Assembly (NCBI GenBank): GCA_963717745.1
Contig: CAVQXJ010000024.1
Span: 310,001-374,000, forward strand
Source of the DNA: JACCXG01 sp963717745
Lineage (GTDB): Bacteria; Acidobacteriota; Vicinamibacteria; Vicinamibacterales; 2-12-FULL-66-21
Length of the DNA stretch: 64,000 nucleotides
Direction of reading: 5' to 3'
Shown: one piece after another, positions 50,211 through 61,171 of the stretch
How positions within the stretch are numbered: the first letter of the stretch is position 1
Layout of the letters: the number at the start of each line of letters is the position of its first letter
Made by a program: the position numbers and the translations under genes
Notes under the pieces: generated by a model
The model's input: only the letters and a program-made list of their open reading frames with translations
What the model was told of the DNA's origin: nothing
Database searches by the model: none

Positions 50211-52564
50211 TAGCGCCGCTTCTGCGCGCGCGCCGTCGCCGTCGCCCTCCACGGATCGTCAGGCCAGGGATGCCTGGGGTATCGCCCTCGCAGCTCTTTC
50301 CGGACCTCGGGATAGGTGCGCTCCCAGAAGCTTCGAAGGTCGCGTGTCGTCTGCACCGGCCGGGCGTTCGGCGCGAGCAGCAGGAGCAGCACCGGCTCCT
50401 GACGGGGACCGATGCGCGGCGTCTCGGCGAGCCCGAACAACTCCTGCAGCTTGACTGACGCCGATACGGTGCCGTCGGCGTGGTACTCGAGCGGGTGTGT
50501 TCGGCCGCTCGGTACGGCCAGCCTTGGGGGCGCCGTGCGATCCAGGCGCTGCTGTTCGTCCCATGTGAGGTGCGCGGCCAGACTGACATGGGCGAGGTCG
50601 GTCCGCCCTTCCGTCGCGCGCGCGAGCAACGCCGTCATCTCCAACGGGAGGCCGGCAAAGCGGAGACGCCGCGCCAGCTGCTCGTCGGCGTCGGTCCATC
50701 CCCGGTCGATATAGGCGTCGCGCAGCAGGACGGCGGCGATCTCGGGATCCGGCGGGAGCTGATGCTCCGCCAGCACGATCGCGCCGTAGTAGTCGCGTCT
50801 GAACGCGCGAACTCTTCCCGCTTCGCGATCGAACTCGTGCGTCGTTTCCGTCCGCGACGGCCGGCAGCCACTCGCGTTCCACGAGGCTCGCCATTCGAAT
50901 CTTCGCCTCGCCACCTTCGCCAAGGCTCCGGCGGCCAAGGGCGCCTTCACCGCGGACGGCGGCCTGGACGTCGATGGCGACCACGAACTCGCCCTCGCGC
51001 ACGCCGCTCTCGGCCGACAGGACGGCTCCGTGTCCAGACGCGAGCAGGACTCGCGGCGAGCCCGGCTGGCGCCGGCGCCCTACCCGATCGGGATAGCCGT
51101 GAAACACGGCTCGACGGAACGCGCGTTCGTCGAGGCTGATCGGCTCCCTCTCCACCCCGATCGATCGCTGCAGCACGCGCGCCGTCTGCAGCACATGCTG
51201 CGGCAGTTCGCGTTCGCGGTCCACCGCCGAGAGCAGATCGCTCGTGGACGTCGCCGTCTGCCGGGGAACGAACCGCCGCTCCGAGAGCAGCGCGCACGCC
51301 AGCGCCGCGGGCCATGTGCCATTCGCCTCGAGCAGCAGGCGCGCGAGGCGCGGGTGCAGCGGAAGCGCGTGCATCCTGGCTCCGGTCTGCGTCAGCTGCC
51401 CGCCCGCGACGGCACCCAGCCGCTCGAGGAGCTCAATACCCGCCGCGATCGCCTCGCCTGTCGGCGGTTCGAACCACTCGAAAGTCCGTGGATCGCCGCC
51501 CCAAGCGAAGATGTCGAGCAGCGGGCCGGATAGATCAATCCGGTGGATCTCCGGCTGCCGATGCGGCTGCAGCCTGACGCTCTGATCCCAGAGCCGCAAG
51601 GCCACTCCTGGCCCGACGCGAGCGGCGCGCCCCGCGCGTTGATCCGCGGAGTCAGTGGCAATTCTCTGGGTCTCCAGGCTGTCGATCGCGCGGTCCGGAA
51701 TCGTAGCGGGCCACTTTGTGGAAGCCGCTGTCCACGACCGCGCGCACGCCCGGGACGGTGAGCGAGGTCTCGGCGATGTTGGTCGAGAGGATGATCCGCC
51801 GCCGGTTCGTGGCGGCGATCGCCGCGTCTTGTTCTGACGCCGGCAGCGCGCCATGGAGCGGGACGACGTCCACGCCAGGCGACGCTCGCGTGACCTCCGG
51901 CAGCGCCCGCGCAATCTCCGGTGCGCCGGCGAGGAAACACAGCACCTGACCCGGGGTGACGGCGAGCGCCTCGGCGACGCCGCTGGCGATGGTCTGTATC
52001 CGGCCGGTAGAGGATCTGCAGCGGGAAGATCTCGCCGGGTACGGCGACAACCGGACAGTCGCCGAGCCACGCCGCCACTCGCGTGGTGTCGAGCGTGGCC
52101 GACATCACGACCAGCTGCAGATCGTCTCGCGCGAGCCACGCCTGCCTGGCGAGAGCGATGCCCAGGTCGGCGTGAATGCTGCGTTCGTGGAATTCGTCGA
52201 GGACGATGGTGCGGAAGGCGGAGAGGAGGGGATCCTGCTGGAGCCGCGCGGTGAGGATCCCCTCGGTGGCGACGATCAACCGGCTGTCGCGGGCGAACCT
52301 TCGCTCGAAGCGCACGTGCCATCCGACTTCACGCCCGAGCGTCCAGCCCTGTTCGGCGGCGATGCGCGCGGCGATACTGCGCGCCGCCACGCGCCGCGGC
52401 TGCAGCAGGATCACCGGACCGTCGGCCGCGAGCGCCGGCGGCACCTGGGTCGTCTTGCCGGTGCCCGGCGCCGCGGTGACCACGACCGCTCGGCGCTCGC
52501 GGACCCGTGCGAGGATCTCCGGAATCCAGGGGCTGATGGGGAGAGGCGGCGCCACGTGACTCAT
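50210..52564 (-). CDS. hrpB: ATP-dependent helicase HrpB, frame broken three times
   Basis: This is a DEAH-family helicase of about 783 residues once three extra bases are removed. RecA-like domain 1 has AAPGTGKTTQ (Lys37) and VLDEFHERS. Domain 2 has STNIAETSLTVPGVRAVVDSGFHKVARYD and DQRAGRAARVGPG. The winged-helix and HrpB C-terminal parts end LRSFWERTYPEVRKELRGRYPRHPWPDDPW. The frame moves by +1 near 52005, near 51692 (TACGATTCCGGACCGC; losing one T gives ARYDPDRAIDSLETQRI) and near 50856. A peptide GRRSLGEGGE is encoded by a repeat. It is a real gene with base errors, or a recent pseudogene. Confidence 0.85.
50913..50941. repeat. Repeat unit inside hrpB
   Basis: CCTTCGCCAAGGCTCCGGCGGCCAAGG, an interspersed-repeat type common between genes in high-GC genomes, lies in frame and encodes LGRRSLGEGGE on the minus strand in a loop before the C-terminal domain. 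Confidence 0.5.
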
Positions 52565-52748
52565 TATGGAGTCGCCCCAAGCCGCACCACCGGAGCTGAC
52601 GCGCTACTCCCATCGTCGTCGCCACTTGCTGAGGTGGCACTTCAATCGATTGGGATGCCTGCCCTCGTCAATTTTTCTCAGGCAGCCCGTGCACAAATGC
52701 GCAGTTGTGACCGATAGGAGACAGGGGACTGCTCCGCGCGGCGATTGC

Positions 52749-55700
52749 ATGAAAATTCTCTACATTGCACACGAACGCTCCGCTGCCCAGGTCGCGGCCA
52801 CCGCGCTGCGCCGCCTCGCGCCGAATTCGCGGATGAGCTGGGCCCGGGACACTGAAGCCGCGCTTGGCTGGCTTCACGACAATGGCGACGCGGCCGGGAT
52901 ATTCGCCGATTGCGGGACCGAGAATCCGGAGTTCGAAGCCTTTCTAGCGGACGTCCGCAGCCTCGGCATGACGACGCCGATTGCGGCGGTGGCGCCGGAA
53001 CATCTCCAGGCCCTGTCTGCCGCCTTCAAAGCCAATCTCGACGGCCTCGTCTCCGAGGAACGGGCCAAGAGCGAAGTCCTGGCGGCGCAGCTCGCGGAGA
53101 TCCGGGAATGGCGCCGCGAGGCGGAACAGCGGAGTGAAGCACAAGACGCTGCGCTCGCAGGCAGCACCAGGCTCTGCACTTCGCTCCAGGAGCGCCTCGT
53201 GGACCTCGAGGCGGCCCTTCAGGGTGCCGGCGAACGTGGCGAGACGCAGACGGCGGCGATCGAACAGCTCGTTCGGCGCGAGGCGGAGCTGTCGGCGGCC
53301 GTCGCCGAGGCGGCCGCCGTCCGCGCCGTCATCGAGCGGAGGCTGACGGACGCCGAAGCCGCGGGTCAGCACGTGGAGCAGCGAGCGGCCGAGGACGTGG
53401 CGGCCGCCGGCGAACGCTACGCGATCCTCGAGGACCATCTCGTTCGAGAGACGGCGGTGCGCACGACCCTCGAGGAGCGGCTCGCCGCGGCCGAGCACGC
53501 TCGGGAAGACGATCACCGAGAGCACGGGTTGGAGTTGGCCGCGCTGACCGCACAGCTGGGCGAGCGGGAGGCGCGCCACGAAGCGGCCTCGGCGCGCATC
53601 GGCAGGATCTGCACGGCACTCCAGCAGCGGTTGCTGGAGCTGGAAGCCGCGATCCACACCGCCGACGAGCGTCACGCGGCGGACACGGCAGCGGTCGAAC
53701 GGTTGGCCCTGCGCGAGCGGGAACTGGCCACGGCGATGGCGGACGGACTCGCGGTGCGTACCGCGCTCGAACACCGGCTGTCCGAGAGAGACGCCGCCTA
53801 TCAGCGCGTTGCCGTGGATCTCACCGTGGTCGCCCAGCGATGCTCGGCATTCGAGGACCAGGCCACCAGAGAGACGACGACGCGGGTGATGCTCGAACAG
53901 CGTCTTGACGCCGCCGAAGGTGCCCGCCTCGAGGCAGACCGGCAGCATGCGACAGCGTTGGCGTCGCTGACCACCCGTCTCGCCGATCTCCAGGCGCAGC
54001 GCGACACGACGACGTCGCGGAATGCCGCACTCGAACGTCAGCTGCACGAGAGTGCCGTGGCGCTCGAGCAGGCGCGACGCGACTGGCGCTCGAAAGTGGC
54101 CACGCTGACCCGGCAGCTGCAGGAGCGCGAGAGGGCGTTCGAGGTGGTCGCGGCCGAGACGCTCGCCGCCCGAGCCGCACTCGAGCAGGGGTTGGCTGAA
54201 GCCGAGGGCGTTCATCAGCAGGCCCGGCAACGCCTGGCGGCGGACCTGGCGGACGCGGCCGACCGGTACGCGGCGCTCGACGATCGGCTGCACGAAGAGA
54301 TCAACGCGCGCACGACCGTAGAGTCGGGTCTGACCGCCGCCGAGCTCGCGGCGGATGCGGCCGGCCGCCAGCACGCCACAGAGCTGGCGGCATTGACCGC
54401 CCGCCTCGAAATCGTGCAGGGACAGCACGAAGCGGCGACGTCGCGCAATCAAGCGCTCGAACAGCGGCTGAACGAGAGCGATGTGGCGCTCGAACAAGCG
54501 CGACACGACTGGCGCGTGGAGGCGGCCACGCTGACCGAGCAGCTGCACCAGCGCGAAACGGCGTTCGCGGCGTTCGAGGCCGATACGATCGCCGCCCGTG
54601 CCGCATTCGAGAACACGTTGGCTGAAGCCGAGGGCATTCATCAGCAGGCCCGGCAACGCCTGGCTGGGGATCTGGCGGAAGCGGCCGAGCGGTATGCGAC
54701 CCTCGAGGATCGGCTGCGGGAAGAGATCAACGCGCGCACGACCATAGAGTCCCGTCTGATCGCCGCCGAGCTCGCGGGCCATGACGCCGGCCGGCAGCAC
54801 GCAACGGAGATGGCGGCGTTGACCGCCCGCCTCGAATTCGTGCAGGGACAGCACGCAGCGGCGATGAGCCAGCATGTGGCCGCCGAACAGCAACTGACCG
54901 AGACAGCTGCGGCGCTCGAACACGCGCGACGGGACTGGCGTTCGGAAGTCGCCGCTCTGAGCGAGCGACTGCAGCAGCGTGAGACAGCGTTTGCCGGGTT
55001 GGAAGCCGGAGCGCTCGATGCCCGGACCGCGCTCGAGAACCGGCTGGTCGAGGCCGAGGGCCTTCATCAGCAGGCGCTTCAACGCGCCGCGGCGGCGTTG
55101 GCGGAAGCGGCCACCCGGCACGCCGCCATCGAAACCCGGCTCAGTGAAGAAGCCAGCACGCGTGCGGTGCTGGAACGACGGCTGGCCGACAGCGAATCCG
55201 CCGGCCGCGCGGCCGAACACCGCCACGCGACGGAGCTCGACGCATTCACGGGTCGCCTGGCCGACGCTCGGGCGCGGCTGGCGGAAGCGGCGTCGCAGAA
55301 TGGCGCGCTCGAACGGCATCTGAATGAGAGCGGCTTGGCGCTCGAGCAAGCGCGAGCCGACTGGCGCACGGAGATCGCCGGACTGAGCGAGCAACTGCAG
55401 CAGCGTGAGATCGAAGCCGTCGCGCTTGGCGCCGAAGCGCTCGCCGCGCGCAGCGCCTTCGAGATCCGGCTGGCGGAAGCCGAGGCGGTCCATCGACAGA
55501 TGCAGCAGCGCCTGGAGGCCGACCTGGCGAATGCGGTTGCCCGGGGTGCCGAGGTGGGGAGCCGACTCGGTGAAGCAGTCGACGCGCGTGGGATCCTCGA
55601 ACAACGCCTCGCCGAGGCCGAATCCGCCGGCCGCGACGCTGGAACGGCAGCATGCCACAGAGCTGGCGTCGCTGACCGCCCGCCTGGCCGACGTCGAGGC

Positions 55701-56988
55701 ACGGCACCAGGCGGCCATGGGGCAGCATGCGCATGATGCTGACGAATTGACGCGGCAGTTGGCCGCCATGCGCGCGCGCGCCGCCGCGTTACGCCGCCAT
55801 GCCGAGCGCGTCTCGGTGCTGGAGCGGCAACTCGACGGGAGCCACAAGGACAACCGCCGCCAGTTCGAGCGTGCCCCCTACGGCCTGTGCGAATGCACGC
55901 GGGAAGGCGTCGTCACCCGCGTGAATCACTCGCTGGCGAGGATGCTCGGCTATCGAAGCGCTGATCTCCAGCGGATGAACATCGCCGCGACCATCTTCGA
56001 GTCGGCCGCCGACGTGCAGTGGCTGCTCCAGCGGACGCTGGAGACCGGCAAGGTGGAGTCGGTCGAAACCACGCTCAAGACCCTCGATCGGCGCCGTCTC
56101 TTCGTTCGGATGCACGCGCTGACCGCGGACGGCCCCGTCGTGATTGCGGTCGAAGACCTGACCCGGCTGTCCGCGCTCGAGCAGCGGCTTCGCGAAGCGC
56201 AACGGATGGAGGCGGTCGGGCGGGTCGCGTCGGAAGTCGCGGTGACCTGCGACACGCTGCTGCAGGACGTCAGCCAGGGTGGCCGGCAGTGGCTGGCCGT
56301 GTTCGAGAGCGACACGCTCTTGCGCCAGCAGGGCGAACTGCTGCTTGGTGACGTCAGCCGCGCGGCCGGCTTCCTGAGACAGTTCGCGATCTATGGGCAG
56401 CAGCAGATTGGCAACGTCGAGCCGGTCAGCCTGCCGCGGCTGCTGCGCGACATGGCGCCGGTCCTGAAGCGAGTGCTTGGGGACGACATCACGCTGTTGC
56501 TGCCGAAGACCACCGATCGCTTCGAGGTCGATGTGGACGCCGAGCGGGTCGAGCGGATCCTCGTCAATGTCGCGAATTACGCGCGCGAGCGGATGCTGAA
56601 CGGCGGGCGCGTGAGGCTCCAGCTTGGGACCGTGGTCGTGGACCGTAAGTTCCTGGCGAACCATCCCAGAGTGCGTCCGGGAGCGCACGTGCTGATCACG
56701 ATCACGGAAGTTCAAGGCGCGGTGTGGCCGGTGCTGCCGGTTCAGCTGCCGACCGGCCGGAGCGCGCCGTCCGACGAGCCCCGAGAGAAGCCCGGGATGG
56801 ATCTGGGCCCGCTCGTGGCCCTCATCGGCGACTCGGGAGGCCACCTGTGGATGTCGGCGGAGCCCGCGGGGAACGTGACGCTCCAGATTCATCTTCCGCA
56901 GCGAATCCAGGACGAGATCGGGGACGCGGATACCACCGCCTCCTGGTCCGATCGCGGACGGCAGTTGACCAGGTGGTTCCGACACTGA
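52749..56988 (+). CDS. Giant coiled-coil protein with receiver-like, PAS and degenerate histidine-kinase domains, frame broken at 55643
   Basis: About 1412 residues after removing one base. Residues 1-110 resemble a receiver domain (KILYIAHERSAAQVAATAL...MTTPIAAVAPEHLQALSAAF). About 110-1020 is an uninterrupted Ala/Glu/Arg/Gln-rich coiled coil of repeated units. Then come a PAS domain (FERAPYGLCECTREGVVTRVNHSLARMLGYRSADL) and a kinase core (AQRMEAVGRVASEVAVTCDTLLQDV) in which the usual AHDFNN phospho-histidine box is lost, and a weak ATPase region (VDAERVERILVNVANYARERM, no clear G-boxes). It is likely a signalling pseudokinase. Start ATG 52749 is clear from MKILYIAHE. Confidence 0.75.
53787..55904 (+). 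repeat. Tandem coiled-coil repeats of exactly 426 bp within the pseudokinase gene
   Basis: The A-E-G-(V/I/L)-H-Q anchor occurs at 54201, 54627, 55053 and, as A-E-A-V-H-R, at 55479. Each copy is exactly 426 bases (142 codons) apart. A more diverged copy starts at about 53787 (414 bases earlier), and further decayed ones precede it. Within each unit the order is fixed: ...QHATEL.ALTARL...LEQAR.DWR.E...L.EQL.QRE.... Comparison of copies shows a single extra A at 55643-55644 in the last unit. Confidence 0.9.
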
Positions 56989-57108
56989 TCGTGCGTCTCT
57001 GACACCGCCGTTCGCTGCCACGGCCGCCTGCGTTCTACGGCCCCGCTGCGATATCCTTGACGGCAATCCTCCCTGGCATCGACGACTGTATTCCTTCATG
57101 AGGTGATC

Positions 57109-59670
57109 ATGCGGTTGCGCGTGCCACTCGCGTGGACCTGGATCGTGGTTGCCACCACGGCCACCAGCGGCACCGTGGCCTGCACGTCGCAGCCTCATGA
57201 GCCCGCTCTGCACGCGCAGGCGCTCGGTGGCGCGGCGGCCGTGCCGGTCGCGCGGAGTGTGGTCGAAGCGCAGCCGCTCGGCGCCAACATCGTGCGGTTG
57301 CTCGACGCACTCGACGTTCTCGGCGCCCCCGTGGGGGCCGCGCTGCGGCGGGATGTCACCACAGCAGCCCGGGAGCGCGATGCCGGCCGGCTCCAGCAGC
57401 TGCTCGACGATCGCGTGCTGCTCGTGGTCCATATCAATCCCGAGACCCGCGTCAGGGTGGCACGAGGCCCCGCGGCCGCGGTGCTGCAGCAGGCGGGCTA
57501 CACGCCGGCGATCGTCAAGATCCTCAACGAGAGTCGCGGCACGGCGCGGCTGGGCATCGGCAGCCCGCAGTCGGGACCGGTCTACGCCGGCATGACCAGG
57601 CTGGCGGGCGAGCGGATGCAGCAGGCGCATCTCCGCGAGAACGAGAACGTGGACGGGCGCGGCGACCGCTTCCTCGACGTGGAGATGTTCAGCTCTCCGC
57701 CGATGACCCCGATGCTGAGCGGCCTGGACGTCGAGTATGCCATCGCACTGATCTACTCGAGCGAGGCCGGCCGGCGCGAGGCGACGATCACGTTCGACGT
57801 GGGACAGGGAACCCAGGACCTCGGGTTCCGCGGCGAGGTGCCGGTGTTGTTCACCGTGAAGCCGGCGATCCCGGTGAGGCTGAAGGTGCGCGACGCCGAC
57901 GGAACCCCGACGACGGCGCGGCTGCAGTTCGTCGACGATCAAGGGCACGTCTACCCGCCGCAGCCGAAGCGGCTCGCGCCGGATCTCTTCTTCCAGAAAC
58001 AGATCTACCGCGCGGACGGCGAAGAGGTGCGGCTGCCTCCGGGAAAGTTCACACTGCTCTATGGCCGCGGGCCGGAATATCGCGTGCTGCAGCGTTCGGT
58101 GATCGTGCCGGGCGTCAGCACCGGAGGAGGCAACGCCACCCCCCCGTTGACTCTCGATCTTCGGCTGGAGCGGTGGATCGATCCGTCGGCGCACGGTTTC
58201 TACAGCGGCGATCACCACATCCACGCTGCGGGTTGTGCCCACTACACCTCTCCGACGCAGGGCGTGGACCCGGCCGACATGTTTCGCCAGGTCAAGGGAG
58301 AAGGGCTCAACGTCGGCAGCGTGCTGACGTGGGGACCCGGATTCGATCATCAGCGGCAGTTCTTCGCACCGGCGGCCGACCGGCGCAGCGAGGCGCGGAC
58401 GCTGATGAAATACGACATCGAGGTCAGCGGCTTCGGCTCCGAGGCGCTCGGGCATGTCTGCCTGCTGAACCTCAAGGAGCAGATCTACCCCGGGGCCAAC
58501 GGCAGCACAGGATGGCCGACCTGGACGCTGCCGGTGCTGCGCTGGACCAGGGGGCAGGGCGGGATTGGTGGCTACGCGCACTCGGGCAGCGGCTTGCAGA
58601 TTGACGCCCGCGCCGCCACCGAACGGCTGCTGGCGCAGTTCGACAGGAACAAAGACGGGAGGCTCGATCGAGTGGAAGCCGACCTGGGCTTGATGCCGGA
58701 GTCGTTCGGCGAGTCGGACGCCGATCGCGATGGCGTGTTGACGGTCCGCGAGCTGGAGGCCAGCCACGGCCGCGCCGACGATCGGCTGCCGAACCTCGCG
58801 ATTCCGGAGCTCAATGGCGTCGGGGCGCAGGAGATCTTCGTCACCGCCGCCCACGGCCTCGTCGACTTCATCAGCGCCATGGACACGGATCGCATTCGCG
58901 AGTGGAACGCGTGGTATCACCTCATGAACAGCGGCCTCCGCGTGAAGGCGAGCGGCGAGACCGACTTTCCCTGCATGAGCGGCACACGCGTCGGACAGGG
59001 ACGAAGCTATGTGCAGCTCGGCAAGCCGGCGCGGGTTGATTACGCGCAATGGGTCGATGGGATCGCCCGCGGCCGGAGCTACGTCAGCGACGGTTACGCG
59101 CATGCCTTCGACTTCTCCGTGGGCGGCCGGGCGTCGGGCGACGAACTGCGGCTCGCCGCGCCCGGCAAGGTCACCGTCGCAGCCAAGGTGGCGTTTTCGC
59201 CGGAGACGCCGCGCGAGCCTGCCTACGGCACCGTCATTCCCGTCGGCGGTTTGCGATACGCCGGCGACACCGTCCTCAAGCGCGAGCCGCTCCGGCCCGA
59301 TTCGACGTCCGAGCGCGGGCTGCGGCTCGTCGAAGTGGTGGTCAACGGGCGCGTCGCCGCCCGCCGCGAGGTGCCCGCCGACGGCCGCGAGCACGCGGTT
59401 GAATTCTCGATTCAGCTGGACGGCAGCAGCTGGGTGGCGTTACGGCAGTTTCCGCAACTCCACACCAATCCCGTCTACGTGCTGGTCGGAGGCCAGCCGA
59501 TCCGCGCGTCGCGCGACAGCGCGCAGTGGGCGCTCGCCTGCGTCGACCAGTTGTGGCGCGCCCGTTCGCGACGGATTGCCGACGGTGAACGTGCGGAGGC
59601 TGAACGGGCCTACGAACAGGCACGCGCCTACTACCGGCGCGTCATCAGCGAATCTTCGGCCACTCGCTGA
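57109..59670 (+). CDS. CehA/McbA-type PHP metallohydrolase with EF-hand pair, lipoprotein-like
   Basis: The 853-residue protein starts with an export signal ending TSGTVAC, a possible lipobox. A beta-rich N-terminal half is followed by GDHHIHAAGC (His369-His372), the PHP metal motif of the CehA/McbA family. Two EF-hand loops follow: DRNKDGRLDRVEAD (from 512) and DADRDGVLTVRE (from 537). YAHSGSGLQI and DGYAHAFDFSVGG come before and after. It is probably a calcium-binding extracytoplasmic hydrolase of unknown substrate. ATG 57109 has AGGTG upstream; GTG 57103 is the alternative. Confidence 0.8.
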   Translation: MRLRVPLAWTWIVVATTATSGTVACTSQPHEPALHAQALGGAAAVPVARSVVEAQPLGANIVRLLDALDVLGAPVGAALRRDVTTAARERDAGRLQQLLDDRVLLVVHINPETRVRVARGPAAAVLQQAGYTPAIVKILNESRGTARLGIGSPQSGPVYAGMTRLAGERMQQAHLRENENVDGRGDRFLDVEMFSSPPMTPMLSGLDVEYAIALIYSSEAGRREATITFDVGQGTQDLGFRGEVPVLFTVKPAIPVRLKVRDADGTPTTARLQFVDDQGHVYPPQPKRLAPDLFFQKQIYRADGEEVRLPPGKFTLLYGRGPEYRVLQRSVIVPGVSTGGGNATPPLTLDLRLERWIDPSAHGFYSGDHHIHAAGCAHYTSPTQGVDPADMFRQVKGEGLNVGSVLTWGPGFDHQRQFFAPAADRRSEARTLMKYDIEVSGFGSEALGHVCLLNLKEQIYPGANGSTGWPTWTLPVLRWTRGQGGIGGYAHSGSGLQIDARAATERLLAQFDRNKDGRLDRVEADLGLMPESFGESDADRDGVLTVRELEASHGRADDRLPNLAIPELNGVGAQEIFVTAAHGLVDFISAMDTDRIREWNAWYHLMNSGLRVKASGETDFPCMSGTRVGQGRSYVQLGKPARVDYAQWVDGIARGRSYVSDGYAHAFDFSVGGRASGDELRLAAPGKVTVAAKVAFSPETPREPAYGTVIPVGGLRYAGDTVLKREPLRPDSTSERGLRLVEVVVNGRVAARREVPADGREHAVEFSIQLDGSSWVALRQFPQLHTNPVYVLVGGQPIRASRDSAQWALACVDQLWRARSRRIADGERAEAERAYEQARAYYRRVISESSATR

Positions 59671-59783
59671 CAACGATTGCGATCGGCCGGTGCAGGAGCA
59701 TCCATGGACGACACGCACTGCCCGGCGCGGCCAGCACGCGCGACGAGATCTGCGATCTCAGCGCGGTCGAGCTGGTCGCCAGG

Positions 59784-61148
59784 ATGCGCCGCAAGGATCT
59801 CTCGGCGCGCGAGGTGATGACCGCCCATCTGGCGCGGATCGAGCGGGTCAACCCCAAGGTCAATGCCGTTGTCACCCTCGTGGCGGAGCGGGCGATGGCC
59901 GGCGCGGCCCGCGCTGACGAATCGATGGCCCGCGGTGAGGCGGCCGGCATCCTCCATGGCCTGCCGGTGGCGCACAAGGATCTGGTCGATACGGCGGGCA
60001 TCCGCACGACTCGCGGCTCGCGGTTCTACCGGGACAACGTGCCGGCCCTGGACGCCGTCATCGTGAGCCGCATCCGCGCCGCAGGTGCGATCACCTGCGC
60101 CAAGACGAACACGCCGGAGCTCGGCGCCGGATCGCAGACCTTCAATGAGGTGTTCGGAGCGACGCGCAATCCCTACGATCTCACCAGGACCTGCGGTGGC
60201 AGCAGCGGCGGCGCCGCCGTGGCGCTGGCCTGCGGCATGGTCCCGATCGCGGACGGGAGCGACATGGGGGGCTCCCTCCGCAATCCCGCGGCATTCTGCA
60301 ACGTCGTCGGACTGCGGCCGTCGCCGGGGCGGGTGCCGGGTGCCGAGGGCAGCTGGTCGCCGCTCGCCGTTTCTGGTCCGATGGCACGCTCGGTCGCGGA
60401 CGTGGCGCTCTTCCTCAGCGCGATTGCGGGATACGACCCTGCCAGCCCGCTCTCGATCGCGGAGGACGCCGGCCGGTTCCGGGCCCCTCTCGAACGCGAC
60501 TTCAAGGGTGTGCGGGTCGCGTGGTGGCGGGGCCTCGGCGGCATTCCGTTCGAACCGGAAATCCGTCAGGTCGTCGACGCCAACCGTCGCGTGTTCGAGA
60601 GCCTCGGGTGCACCGTCGAGGAAGCCGAGCCCGACTTCGCCGGCGTGGACGAGGCGTTCCCGGCGCTCCGGTTCACGGCCAACCATCCGCAGTATGCGCC
60701 GCTGATCCGGGAGCACCCTGAATGGGTGAAGGACACGATCAAATACGAGGTCGCGGAGGCCGAGCGTCTGACCGCCGCCGTCATTGGGCGGGCGGTTGCC
60801 CGGCAGACCCAGATGTACGACCAGAGCCGGCAGTTCTTCGAACGTTACGATTACTTCGTTCTGCCGGTGACGCAGGTCGCGCCGTTCGACGTGAACGTCC
60901 CGTATCCTACGCAGGTGGCCGGAACACCGATGACGACGTATATCGACTGGATGCGGTCGTGCTGGTACGTCAGTTTCATGGCGAATCCGGCGATGTCCGT
61001 GCCCGCCGGGTTCACTGCCGGTGGGCTGCCGGTCGGAATCCAGATCGTCGGCCGTCACCGTGGCGAGTGGAGTCTGCTGCAGATGGCGCACGCGTTCGAG
61101 CAGGCGACGCAACATGGAAAGCGGCGCGCCGCGCTCCTGAGCGCGTGA
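59784..61148 (+). CDS. Amidase (amidase-signature family), N-terminus possibly frameshifted
   Basis: The Ser-cisSer-Lys triad is visible: Lys65 (VAHKDLVDT), Ser140 (TCGGSSGGAA) and the nucleophile Ser164 (DMGGSLRNP), numbered from ATG 59784. The C-terminal MSVPAGFTAGGLPVGIQIVG is typical. The same frame reads DEICDLSAVELVARMRRKDLSAREVM upstream, the usual family start. The best initiation site (ATG 59704 after AGGAG) is one base out of frame, so a base may be missing and the true length would be about 481 residues. Substrate unknown. Confidence 0.87.
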   Translation: MRRKDLSAREVMTAHLARIERVNPKVNAVVTLVAERAMAGAARADESMARGEAAGILHGLPVAHKDLVDTAGIRTTRGSRFYRDNVPALDAVIVSRIRAAGAITCAKTNTPELGAGSQTFNEVFGATRNPYDLTRTCGGSSGGAAVALACGMVPIADGSDMGGSLRNPAAFCNVVGLRPSPGRVPGAEGSWSPLAVSGPMARSVADVALFLSAIAGYDPASPLSIAEDAGRFRAPLERDFKGVRVAWWRGLGGIPFEPEIRQVVDANRRVFESLGCTVEEAEPDFAGVDEAFPALRFTANHPQYAPLIREHPEWVKDTIKYEVAEAERLTAAVIGRAVARQTQMYDQSRQFFERYDYFVLPVTQVAPFDVNVPYPTQVAGTPMTTYIDWMRSCWYVSFMANPAMSVPAGFTAGGLPVGIQIVGRHRGEWSLLQMAHAFEQATQHGKRRAALLSA

Positions 61149-61171
61149 CCCCGCTGCTTACTCACAAGATC

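Noticed and set aside
53787..55904. 426-bp tandem period as a minisatellite or CRISPR-like array
   Set aside because: The repeats are in frame coding sequence of a coiled coil, with diverged third positions.
55789..59394. A 1201-codon minus-strand open frame opposite the pseudokinase and PHP genes
   Set aside because: It is the complement of two genes with clear domains; its own translation shows no domain and has skewed composition.
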